The notes beneath the pieces are model-generated. The model made no database searches. It was not told where the DNA came from and worked only from the letters and a program-made list of their open reading frames with translations. Shown here in pieces: positions 48,525 through 55,672 of a DNA stretch of 55,672 nucleotides. This DNA comes from Pseudomonadales bacterium (GTDB taxonomy: Bacteria > Pseudomonadota > Gammaproteobacteria > Pseudomonadales > Pseudohongiellaceae): NCBI GenBank assembly GCA_023257655.1, contig JALRBQ010000066.1, forward strand, positions 1 through 55,672, in the 5' to 3' direction. Each line of letters opens with the position of its first letter. Position 1 is the stretch's first letter. The translations under genes were made by a program, and so were the position numbers.

Positions 48525-49052
48525 TTAGTGCAGCGGTGCTGATGGTTGATTTGCCGTTTCGGCGATCGAGTCCGTCATCCATTGCGGCCAAATCGCCTTG
48601 GGCCATTCCGCCTGAATCCAGAGCCGATAGAGAATTGACAGCCATTGTCGCAAGTGAGAAACCTCGAGAGTGACTTCGGCACTGACGCCACTCTTATTTC
48701 GGAACTCAAGATGAAGTTGTTCATCGATGTGTTTGATGTCGACCTCGAGTGCCAGCCAAGTATGCTCGTAGTCCGGATCCTTGACCGGTATTTCCTCGCT
48801 GTTCAGTGCCGCCTGCGCCGCCTGCTGCGCCATGCCCTGCACCATCTCGCTGATGCGTTCATCATGGCCCTGAAGTTTTCCACCTTTCGGAGCACCTTTC
48901 TCGAGTGATGCCACGAGATGCGCAACAAGGCGGATGAGCAAACGCTGCGTTAACCAGAATGAGGTAACCTCGCCCTGCTCGTTCTCGCCAGAGATGCGCA
49001 TGCGATCTTCCATCTCGATAAATTCGGTTGTGACGCGTTGCAGAGCAGACAT
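48525..49052 (-). CDS. Unrecognised 175-residue protein, fourth gene of the type I secretion operon
   Basis: I do not recognise a family. No signal peptide or membrane helix is visible, so it is likely cytoplasmic. The central region is rich in Gln and Ala (MAQQAAQAALNSEEIPV), followed by a beta-like stretch and a Trp-rich C terminus (RQWLSILYRLWIQAEWPKAIW). It starts 5 bp after the stop of the TolC-like gene on the same strand, so it is presumably the last gene of the exporter operon. It ends 10 bp from the convergent PIG-L gene. It could be a dedicated chaperone, a regulatory or an assembly factor. Confidence 0.7.
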   Translation of the reverse strand: MSALQRVTTEFIEMEDRMRISGENEQGEVTSFWLTQRLLIRLVAHLVASLEKGAPKGGKLQGHDERISEMVQGMAQQAAQAALNSEEIPVKDPDYEHTWLALEVDIKHIDEQLHLEFRNKSGVSAEVTLEVSHLRQWLSILYRLWIQAEWPKAIWPQWMTDSIAETANQPSAPLH

Positions 49053-49057
49053 GGGTC

Positions 49058-50431
49058 TCAGTTGGCGAGCGGAGTGAGCCAGGAACCAACCTCGAGCAGA
49101 TCCTCGGCGGTCAGGGTGCCGGTGTCTCGCTTGAGGTGCAGCAGATATTTAATGTGTTCATAGCGGGATTGTTGCAAATCCCGTTCTGCATCGTACTGGT
49201 CGCGCAGCGCTTGGAGCACCTCGACGCTGGTTACAGCACCCAGTTCAAAACCCTGTTGCATCGCCTCAGCGGACAGGGCTGTCGATTCGGCAACCTTGCG
49301 TGCCGCCAGCGTGTGTCGCGCCGTTGACTCAACCTGCAGGTAGGCAGAGGTGACGCGTTCCTTGACGTCGAGCCGGGTGAGTTGCAACTCGTTAGCCGCG
49401 ATGTGGCTGCGACTGGATGCCTCGGCAACCGAGGCGCGATTGCTGCCACCGGCAAACAACGGGATTGTAATGTCCAATCCAATATAGTTGGAATCAGTCG
49501 TGTCCAGGGGGGCGTTGTCGTAACCGACGTTGGTGTTCTGCTGCTGTACGATAAGGCTGACTCGCGGCATGTACGCGCCCCGACTCTCAGACACATGTTC
49601 CCTGGCAGCATCGAAGGCGAGTTCCCGTGCCCGAATCACGTGGCTGTTCATTCTGGCCTGTTGCACGAAATAATCCACATCCTGATCCAGCGGAGGGATA
49701 TCGACAGTCTCATTCAACTGGTACAGCGATCCGATGTCGATGCCGGTTGCCGAACGCAGAGCCTCCTCGGCAAAGATCAGACGGCTCTGCAACATCAACT
49801 GGCGGGATTCCACATTCGCCAGCTCTGCCTGGGCCCGATACAGGTCGGTAATCTGGGCGAGTTGGCGATCATACATACTCTGGATCTGTGCCAGTTGATT
49901 CGTGATTGCTTCCAGTTCTGAAGCAACGGATTCCACCGCATCCCGCGCAGCCAGCACATCGAAGTACTTTTCGGCCACCTCTGTGAGTAGCTCGCTGAGC
50001 GTGTTGTAGTACTCTGCCTCGGTCTGGTCCTCGATAATGAGTGCCTGTTTGCGCTGGGAGAAGGCTTGCCAATTGAACAATACCTGCGACAGTTGCAATG
50101 AGTAGCGATTACCGTCAAAGGTCTGCAGGGTATTGAGACGTGTTTGTCGATTGTCCGACACGTTTGCGCTGGCATTGAGCTGAGGCAGTAACCTGCCACT
50201 GGCAGCCTTGCGGCGGGACTCGCCAATCTTCATCGATTCTTCGGCGATCTGCAGGCGCGGACTATTGCGCATCGCCGCCGTGAAGAAATCCTCGAGCGTG
50301 ACGCCGATCGCACCCGCAGGCAGGGCCTCACTGGCAGACGCAATCGCCGCATCGTCGGCGGCGTTCACGGCACCACCGACTGCCAGTCCAACTCCGAAGC
50401 AAACTACTGCAGCGCGAAGTGCAAATTTCAT
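49058..50431 (-). CDS. TolC-family outer membrane channel for type I secretion
   Basis: 457 residues. A signal peptide (cut after VNA) precedes the outer-membrane efflux fold. The two homologous halves contain helical repeats with the TolC-like segments LRIAEESMKIGESRR-type (residues about 55-75) and LDVKERVTSAYLQVEST. It would form the exit duct for the ABC/HlyD-like pair encoded just upstream (4 bp from its start to their end). It belongs to the AggA/TolC type I secretion class. Confidence 0.92.
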   Translation of the reverse strand: MKFALRAAVVCFGVGLAVGGAVNAADDAAIASASEALPAGAIGVTLEDFFTAAMRNSPRLQIAEESMKIGESRRKAASGRLLPQLNASANVSDNRQTRLNTLQTFDGNRYSLQLSQVLFNWQAFSQRKQALIIEDQTEAEYYNTLSELLTEVAEKYFDVLAARDAVESVASELEAITNQLAQIQSMYDRQLAQITDLYRAQAELANVESRQLMLQSRLIFAEEALRSATGIDIGSLYQLNETVDIPPLDQDVDYFVQQARMNSHVIRARELAFDAAREHVSESRGAYMPRVSLIVQQQNTNVGYDNAPLDTTDSNYIGLDITIPLFAGGSNRASVAEASSRSHIAANELQLTRLDVKERVTSAYLQVESTARHTLAARKVAESTALSAEAMQQGFELGAVTSVEVLQALRDQYDAERDLQQSRYEHIKYLLHLKRDTGTLTAEDLLEVGSWLTPLAN

Positions 50432-50435
50432 GTGA

Positions 50436-51776
50436 TCAGTCTTCTATGAGGCTACGCGCAAGCGCGTTGGTGAATGGCTTGAAGGCATACTGAAGAAACG
50501 TGCGTGAACCCGTGGCAATAAACGCTTCAGCCGGCATGCCCGGTACCAGTGTCAGGTCGCCCAGCTCCGCCATGCCTTCGGGAGTGACTTCAATTCTGGC
50601 TTGATAGAAAGGCGCACCGGTATTTCGGTCGTTAAAAGTGTCCGCCGAAATATGGATCACTTTGCCAAAAATTGTCGGTACGGCGCTAGTGAAGCTCGAA
50701 AAGCGAATAGTGGCTTCCTGGCCGACGCGAACCCTGTCTATATCGATCACCGCTATGCGCGCTTCCACGATGAGCTCTTCCGTTTGCGGCACAATCTCGG
50801 CAATGGGGTTTGCAGGAGGAATCACACCGCCAACTGTATGGACTTGCATGCCAGTGACGACACCATCGGTTGGAGATCGAATCACTGTTCGGCTTACTAT
50901 GTCCTGCAACGCGATCATGCGCTCATCGGCATCCTTTAGTCTGGTCTGGGTATCGCTGAGTTCGTTGACGACCTCATTTCGAAATGCCCGATCGAGCTGA
51001 ATAATCTGCAGTCGCGTCTCACCAATCTGCACTTCAATGGAGGAGATATTGGCTACCAGTTCACTGGCTTCTCCGGCCATCATCTCGTAATTGCGCTCAA
51101 TAGCCCTCAGTTTGGATTTGTCCGAGAAGCCCTGATTCAATAAGGCGCGAATGTCTTCCAGTTCTTCGGCATAAGATCGGGAGAGTTGTTCCTTGCTCGC
51201 CTTGAGCGCAATGAGGCCTTCGGCTCGCGACTCCAGCTGACCAATCCGCTGTTCGAGTACATCTTTCTCTCCCTCATTCGACGCCCGTCGCGCCTTGAAA
51301 ATCTCGTTCTGGGCTGCAATTTCTTCCCGTGCAAACGCATCCGACTGTGCCAGTTCACGTGGGTAGGCGACAGTATCCAGTCCGTCGCGTTCTGCCAACA
51401 GACGTGCCTCCCGGATTTTCAGTGCAATGTATTGGCTGCGGACGATTGCGAGCTGAGCTGCAGCCTGGGTGTCATCGAGGATGAGCAGCGGATCTCCTGC
51501 CCTAACTAGGTCTCCGTTCTGCACAAGTATGATACTGACAATACCACCCTCGAGATGCTGCACGAGTTTTTTGTTAGATTTCACAGTGACGATGCCGGGC
51601 GCGTGGGCGGCACCCTTTAATGGTGCAAACGTCGCCCATATGCCAAATACGCCAAACACCAAAAAGAAGATGATAAACCCAACCCGTTTCGGTACCATGA
51701 TGCTGGCAATCTCCAGCGGAAATTCTTCAGGTATGTTGGATTTATTCTTGAGTTCAGCAATTGAGGTCACAGTCAT
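50436..51776 (-). CDS. HlyD-family membrane fusion protein of type I secretion
   Basis: About 446 residues from ATG 51776; GAAGAG precedes it. One N-terminal membrane helix (VGFIIFFLVFGVFGIWATF) is followed by a lipoyl half-motif with APGIVTVKSNKKLVQHLEGG and a long coiled-coil region of about 180 residues. The C-terminal beta-barrel contains FGKVIHISADTFN, near the conserved HlyD signature. It bridges the inner-membrane ABC protein and the TolC-like duct. Confidence 0.94.
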   Translation of the reverse strand: MTVTSIAELKNKSNIPEEFPLEIASIMVPKRVGFIIFFLVFGVFGIWATFAPLKGAAHAPGIVTVKSNKKLVQHLEGGIVSIILVQNGDLVRAGDPLLILDDTQAAAQLAIVRSQYIALKIREARLLAERDGLDTVAYPRELAQSDAFAREEIAAQNEIFKARRASNEGEKDVLEQRIGQLESRAEGLIALKASKEQLSRSYAEELEDIRALLNQGFSDKSKLRAIERNYEMMAGEASELVANISSIEVQIGETRLQIIQLDRAFRNEVVNELSDTQTRLKDADERMIALQDIVSRTVIRSPTDGVVTGMQVHTVGGVIPPANPIAEIVPQTEELIVEARIAVIDIDRVRVGQEATIRFSSFTSAVPTIFGKVIHISADTFNDRNTGAPFYQARIEVTPEGMAELGDLTLVPGMPAEAFIATGSRTFLQYAFKPFTNALARSLIED

Positions 51777-51838
51777 TTCTCTTCGATAAAACACATTAAA
51801 GACCAATCGATCCATTACGCAAGGTAGGGGTCATTAGA

Positions 51839-53554
51839 CTAACTTGCTGCGCCTTGTTGCGCCTGCATCGGCGCCATCAAACTTGCCAAAACCTGATCCC
51901 TCGGTCCAAGAATGACACCCTGACCCTCTTTCATGACCAGAATCTTGTCCACCACCTGCAACACCTTAGTTCGGTGCGTAATGATAATTATGGTGCTGCC
52001 GTGGGCCTTGATGCGCAATATCGCCTCAACCAGTTCCTTCTCACCCTGATCATCGAGATTCGAATTGGGCTCGTCGAGCACCAGAAGTTTGGGGGCCCCA
52101 TAAACTGCTCTTGCCAGGCCGATACGCTGGCGCTGACCGCCAGAAAGGGTTCCGCCAGAGCCACCAATTATCGTGTCGTAGCCCTTTGGGAATTGCAGGA
52201 TCATATCGTGCACTCCAGCTAGTCGGGCGGCGGCTACAATCTCATCGGGATTCATTTGGCCAAACCGGCAGATGTTTTCAGAAATGCTGCCATCGAATAA
52301 TTCAATATCCTGAGGCAGATAACCAATATAAGGCCCCAATTCGGAGCGCTTCCAGGAATTGATATCTGCGCCATCGAGCCGAACTTTGCCATTGGAGCAA
52401 GGCCAGATTCCCAAAAGAGCTCGCGCGAAGCTGGACTTTCCAGAGGCGCTCGGGCCCACGATGCCGAGCGCATCACCGGGCTGTAATTCTAAGGTGAGGC
52501 CTTTCACTACCGCGACCCTTGACCCTGGTGGAACCACCACGACCTGCTCGGCAGTCAGCCGGCCCTCAGGTCTTGGTAAATCCATCGAGTCTGGTTCCTG
52601 CGGGATCTGCTCCAATAAAGACCCGAGTCGATCATATTGCGCCCGGGCTACGGTAAACCCTTTCCAGGTTGCGACAAGGATGTCAATGGGAGCTAATGCG
52701 CGGCCCAGAAGCAATGACCCTGCGATCATCATGCCGGGTGAAATTTCCTGTTTAAGGGCGAGCAAGGCGCCTAGCCCTAGCAGCAAGGATTGCATGATTA
52801 ACCGGATTGACTTCGATAGGTTGCTGACGACACCCGCGCTTCTGCTGGCAGTAGTCTGCAAATTGAGTATTTCGTCAGAGCGTTTTTCCTGTCGCGCGCG
52901 AATGTCGTCAGTCATTCCCATGGCAGCTATTACTTCCGCGTTGCGCAGACTGCCATTTATCTGGTTGATCAGCTGGCCGGCAATAGTGTTGGCCTCTTGC
53001 AATTTATTGTTAGTCAATTTTTCGTTGAGGTAGGCCAGAGCAACCATCACGATGCCGGCGATAATGGCTGCAACTCCAAACCAAAAATGAAACAGGAACA
53101 TCACACCGACATAGACTGGGAACCAGGGCGCGTCAAAGAACGCGAAGAGGCCGTTGCCGGTGAGGAATTGGCGCAGGCTGGAAAGATCACTGTAAGCTTG
53201 GGAATTACTGATTGTCCCCCCTGTGATCAGCGCCCGACGGAAGGAGGCATCTGAGACCCGACGGCGTAAAACTAGCTCAAGCCTGTTGCTGGCGCCGATC
53301 AGAATCATCGATCTCACCCACTCGAATCCGCCCATGGCAGCCAACAGAGCCACCATCAACAACGTTAGCATGGTGAGTGTCGAAAGGCTGCCGCTGGAAA
53401 CGACCCGGTTATAGATCTGCAGCATGTAGATCACCGGCACGAGCATGAGAATATTAACGGCGGCGCTGAACAATCCCGCGTAGATAAAATAACTTTTAAG
53501 TTCTTTCAAGGCGCTTTGCAGCTCTGGATAACGCGATTTATCAGACTTTTTCAT
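51839..53554 (-). CDS. Type I secretion ABC transporter, permease-ATPase (PrtD-like)
   Basis: 571 residues. An N-terminal half has six membrane helices. The C-terminal ATPase has Walker A GPSASGKSS, signature LSGGQRQRIGLARAV and Walker B LLVLDEPNSNLDD. There is no C39 peptidase or C39-like domain at the N terminus, so this is the PrtD/AprD class exporting RTX-type or protease-like substrates with a C-terminal signal. No substrate gene is within the window. It is the first gene of the operon ABC-HlyD-TolC-unknown. Confidence 0.94.
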   Translation of the reverse strand: MKKSDKSRYPELQSALKELKSYFIYAGLFSAAVNILMLVPVIYMLQIYNRVVSSGSLSTLTMLTLLMVALLAAMGGFEWVRSMILIGASNRLELVLRRRVSDASFRRALITGGTISNSQAYSDLSSLRQFLTGNGLFAFFDAPWFPVYVGVMFLFHFWFGVAAIIAGIVMVALAYLNEKLTNNKLQEANTIAGQLINQINGSLRNAEVIAAMGMTDDIRARQEKRSDEILNLQTTASRSAGVVSNLSKSIRLIMQSLLLGLGALLALKQEISPGMMIAGSLLLGRALAPIDILVATWKGFTVARAQYDRLGSLLEQIPQEPDSMDLPRPEGRLTAEQVVVVPPGSRVAVVKGLTLELQPGDALGIVGPSASGKSSFARALLGIWPCSNGKVRLDGADINSWKRSELGPYIGYLPQDIELFDGSISENICRFGQMNPDEIVAAARLAGVHDMILQFPKGYDTIIGGSGGTLSGGQRQRIGLARAVYGAPKLLVLDEPNSNLDDQGEKELVEAILRIKAHGSTIIIITHRTKVLQVVDKILVMKEGQGVILGPRDQVLASLMAPMQAQQGAAS

Positions 53555-53652
53555 CAGGATCTTGTTCTATTTAGTGGTAAATGAGATGAGCACAGGCTGG
53601 AACTGATCACCAATATCGCATTCTCGCCAGCAACGTTCTGGAGTTAAATGAG

Positions 53653-53669
53653 GATCAATCCTGATCAAT
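53653..53669. repeat. GATCAAT direct repeat in the type I secretion promoter region
   Basis: GATCAAT occurs twice (53653-53659 and 53663-53669) with a 3-bp spacer, so copies repeat every 10 bp, about one helical turn. The repeat lies about 100-115 bp before the start of the ABC exporter gene. Confidence 0.4.
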
Positions 53670-53703
53670 TCAACCCTCGACAACCAGTTCAACTGTGTGC
53701 CGA

Positions 53704-53719
53704 TGTGATCAGAATCACT
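53704..53719. promoter_or_regulatory. Crp-like operator upstream of the type I secretion operon
   Basis: TGTGATCAGAATCACT is a near-perfect Crp-type palindrome (TGTGA-N6-TCACT). It is centred about 157 bp upstream of the ABC exporter start and 26-41 bp beyond the stop of the regulator gene. It shares TGTGAT-N3-AATCACT with the site at 54551-54566. Confidence 0.65.
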
Positions 53720-53744
53720 TTTATTGCCTCGATAGCTTTAAAAA

Positions 53745-54446
53745 TCACAATTCTTTGGACCCATCAGCGAATTCTTTTAGCACGGCTAGGTTGTTGACGA
53801 TCAATGATCCAGGTCCATCACGCCTTACTATCTGCTGGTTCTGCAAAGTCTGAAACACCCGGGTCACGGTTTCGCGGCTTAGATTCAGCATGATCGCAAT
53901 CTCCAGATGCGTCGGCGGATTGACGATCACCGAACTTAGCAACTTGACTTTGTCCCTTTCAGGAATCAACAGCCATAATTGGCCACAAACCCGCTGTGTA
54001 ACATTGGGCAGTCCCAGTAGGGAGCGCTGAAACGTCAGTTGCCTTACCCTTGAGGCCAGTTTGTAGCCCAACACGTTAATCACCCCCGGGTTCTTCATCA
54101 TCGCCTCGCGCAGGATGTCTCGGGGCATGAAGACCGTTACGACAGGCGTCAATGCGATCACAAACTCTGGCTGCACACCATCGTCGAATAATACAAGTTC
54201 ACCGCAAAAATCACCGGGTTCGATGAAATAGAGTCCCACTTCGCGGCCATCAATGGTGAAATCCACTCCTTGCAGGCGCCCTTCAAACAGAAAACACACG
54301 TATTCATCGCGCTTGCCGGCCTCTAACACGATGCCGCGCCGCGCGAATTTGCGCATGACACTCTGGGAGGCAAGAGCGCTCAGGACCGCTTCAGGCAGAG
54401 AACGCAGGATAGGGAAAGTGCTTAAGAGTTCGGGAGTTACCGCCAT
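53745..54446 (-). CDS. Crp/Fnr-family transcription regulator without cAMP-binding Arg
   Basis: 233 residues. An N-terminal cyclic-nucleotide-binding-like beta roll (about 10-120) is followed by the dimer helix and a winged helix-turn-helix. The recognition helix SRETVTRVFQTL has the R-E-x-x-x-R set (R191, E192, R196) of E. coli Crp. The phosphate-binding cassette keeps G82-E83-L84, but the cAMP-contacting Arg-Ser pair is Pro93-Glu94. There is no cluster of cysteines as in Fnr. Hence it should read TGTGA half-sites but probably senses something other than cAMP. It lies upstream of the secretion operon, with its own site in the divergent promoter. Confidence 0.9.
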   Translation of the reverse strand: MAVTPELLSTFPILRSLPEAVLSALASQSVMRKFARRGIVLEAGKRDEYVCFLFEGRLQGVDFTIDGREVGLYFIEPGDFCGELVLFDDGVQPEFVIALTPVVTVFMPRDILREAMMKNPGVINVLGYKLASRVRQLTFQRSLLGLPNVTQRVCGQLWLLIPERDKVKLLSSVIVNPPTHLEIAIMLNLSRETVTRVFQTLQNQQIVRRDGPGSLIVNNLAVLKEFADGSKEL

Positions 54447-54550
54447 TAACTTATGGCCTTGACCTGGTTGCGGAAGTAGCTCTCAGCGGGGCTGGTCCGG
54501 CATTATAAGTGCTTGAATTGAAATCGCAAAAAAAGGAGATTGACTTTCCC

Positions 54551-54566
54551 TGTGATTGAAATCACT
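54551..54566. promoter_or_regulatory. Crp-like operator in the regulator/FecR divergent promoter
   Basis: TGTGATTGAAATCACT is a Crp-type palindrome (TGTGA-TTGAAA-TCACT). It is centred about 112 bp before the regulator start and 167 bp before the FecR-domain gene. The core ATTGAAATC recurs at 54517-54525. The whole 54447-54725 gap otherwise holds AT-rich sequence without a clear gene. Confidence 0.68.
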
Positions 54567-54725
54567 CAGAGAAGCAGGATGGTGAGGTATTTTAGCGTAT
54601 GGATTATAAATGGCCATTAATTCAAGCTGGCAGAGAAGGGCTGGGAGGGAGCAAAATGCCAGCGACTGCCAGTATCTGAAATAGCTGAAGAGTCTTCATC
54701 TCGCTGTAAATTTAGACAATTGACT

Positions 54726-55672
54726 ATGACAACCCATTTTTTCTTCCAGATAGGTCAAACCCTTAGCCGCCTGCTGCTTTGGATTATGCTTGTTGCGTCT
54801 CTATACCCTTCCTTCGGCGTCGCCCAAGACCGTGCAGTCCGTGAAACTCTTAACAGTCAGCCCCCCAAGTACGCGGGATCACAGGTTGGTCGCGTTACGC
54901 TGATGCTGGGCAAGGCATTCGTGAGCGCTTCCGGCCAAGCGAATGAGGAGTTAGCGGTGGGTTCTTCCATAAAGGTGGGGGATCTAGTGACTACCTCAAG
55001 TAATGGTCACGTGCACATCCAGTTTGACGATGACGCCTACGTCAGCATCCGGCCCAACAGCCGTCTTGAAGTCGTTCGCTATGACTACGATCGCGATCGA
55101 CCCGAGATGTCCTCGGTCAAATTCAATCTCCAGGAGGGAGTAACCCGCGCGATTTCAGGCAAGGCCGCCAAATCGGCTCGCGATCAGTTCCGGCTCAACA
55201 CTCCGATCGCAGCCATTGGTGTGCGAGGCACTGATTTCGTGGTGAGTGCAACTGAGACTACCGTTCGCGCCTTAGTAAATGAGGGTGTCATTGTCATGGC
55301 CCCCTTCTCTGATGAATGCAGCGCGGCCGCGTTTGGTCCTTGCGGCAAAGACGCCGTGGAACTGGCGGGCGCCTCCATGCAGATTTTGGAGCAGGATGGT
55401 ATCGCAGCACTCCCCCGCCTTATCCCCTCGCCACTCGATCTTCCGGCTACCGGTGGCGGTCTCCAGCTTGCCAGCGCAGGAGAATCCAACACATCAGAAG
55501 GCACAGCACCCAAGCAAGAACTCTACCGGGAAACTGCCAACTTGACCAGAGAAGCGATTCAGGCGGAAACCATCGCAAGTACGCAAACGGCGCCGGCAAA
55601 GACAGATATCAAGGAGCCTGACACTGGAACACAAGGTACAGAATTCAGCGATTTCACACCTGATGTGCCGTT
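54726..55672 (+). CDS. Exported FecR-domain protein (partial, continues beyond the window)
   Basis: The frame is open from ATG 54726 to the window end, 315 codons without a stop. A signal peptide covers about residues 1-33 (LLLWIMLVASLYPSFGVAQ). A FecR domain follows at about 50-170: VGDLVTTSSNGHVHIQFDD, YVSIRPNSRLEV and NTPIAAIGVRGTDFVV are the family landmarks. Unlike FecR itself there is no N-terminal anti-sigma region or inner-membrane helix, so it is likely periplasmic or surface-linked. Two Cys (DECSAAAFGPCGKD) may form a disulfide. The later part is polar and low in complexity. No strong ribosome binding site is seen. It is divergent from the Crp-like gene. Confidence 0.85.
   Translation, partial: MTTHFFFQIGQTLSRLLLWIMLVASLYPSFGVAQDRAVRETLNSQPPKYAGSQVGRVTLMLGKAFVSASGQANEELAVGSSIKVGDLVTTSSNGHVHIQFDDDAYVSIRPNSRLEVVRYDYDRDRPEMSSVKFNLQEGVTRAISGKAAKSARDQFRLNTPIAAIGVRGTDFVVSATETTVRALVNEGVIVMAPFSDECSAAAFGPCGKDAVELAGASMQILEQDGIAALPRLIPSPLDLPATGGGLQLASAGESNTSEGTAPKQELYRETANLTREAIQAETIASTQTAPAKTDIKEPDTGTQGTEFSDFTPDVP

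Noticed and set aside
53745..54446. Fnr/Anr oxygen sensor
   Set aside because: No N-terminal cysteine cluster and the HTH has the Crp-type R-E-x-x-x-R residues.
55008..55013. CACGTG core in the FecR-domain gene as parS
   Set aside because: Flanks GGT and CACATC do not fit the palindrome.

Overview
This window is an origin-proximal chromosomal segment of a gammaproteobacterium. The left edge holds the end of dnaN followed by recF and gyrB. The next genes (acyltransferase, gmhB, glyS, glyQ, LpxL-type acyltransferase, trkH/trkA, rsmB-fmt-def, LysM protein, dprA, tsaC, hemF, aroE) follow an order familiar from the region just right of oriC in Pseudomonas and relatives. The gammaproteobacterial style of GyrB, cytochrome c4, EngB and the type II secretion genes agree with this. 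I cannot name a genus. No tRNA, rRNA, CRISPR array, insertion sequence or prophage was recognised.

Layout. (1) 1-3.9 kb: dnaN end, recF, gyrB, with two parS-like ParB sites inside recF. (2) 3.9-20.5 kb: housekeeping genes for envelope lipid and heptose, glycyl-tRNA synthetase, potassium uptake, translation start and end processing, DNA uptake, purine, t6A, heme and shikimate synthesis, closed by a bidirectional terminator. (3) 20.6-27.7 kb: an aa3/caa3-type cytochrome oxidase operon on the minus strand (subunit II with two fused cytochrome c domains, subunit I, two subunit III proteins, subunit IV). Facing it are heme O synthase and a Sco copper chaperone. (4) 27.7-35.4 kb: znuBC/znuA zinc uptake, polA with a degraded proofreading site, engB, cytochrome c4 and dsbA. 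(5) 35.6-45.6 kb: a type II secretion cluster, gspL-M-E-F-D-G-H-I-J-K, with a secretin predicted to be a lipoprotein and no gspC. (6) 45.6-48.5 kb: a Wzm/Wzt-type polysaccharide ABC exporter and a PIG-L deacetylase. (7) 48.5-55.7 kb: a type I secretion operon (ABC, adaptor, TolC-like, plus an unrecognised 175-residue protein), a Crp-family regulator, and a divergent exported FecR-domain protein cut by the window end.

The last block is the most interesting. Two nearly identical 16-bp palindromes, TGTGAT-N3-AATCACT, lie upstream of the regulator/FecR pair and upstream of the secretion operon. The regulator keeps the Crp DNA-reading residues but lacks the Arg-Ser pair that binds cAMP. This suggests a self-contained regulon: a Crp-like protein with another signal controlling a type I exporter, its unknown fourth component and a FecR-domain exported protein. 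The exported substrate is not in the window.

Other points to check are a PolA that has lost three of four exonuclease carboxylates, an oxidase locus without visible ctaA or ctaG, a self-piloting type of secretin, and a LysM protein whose signal peptide seems to begin at an AUU codon.
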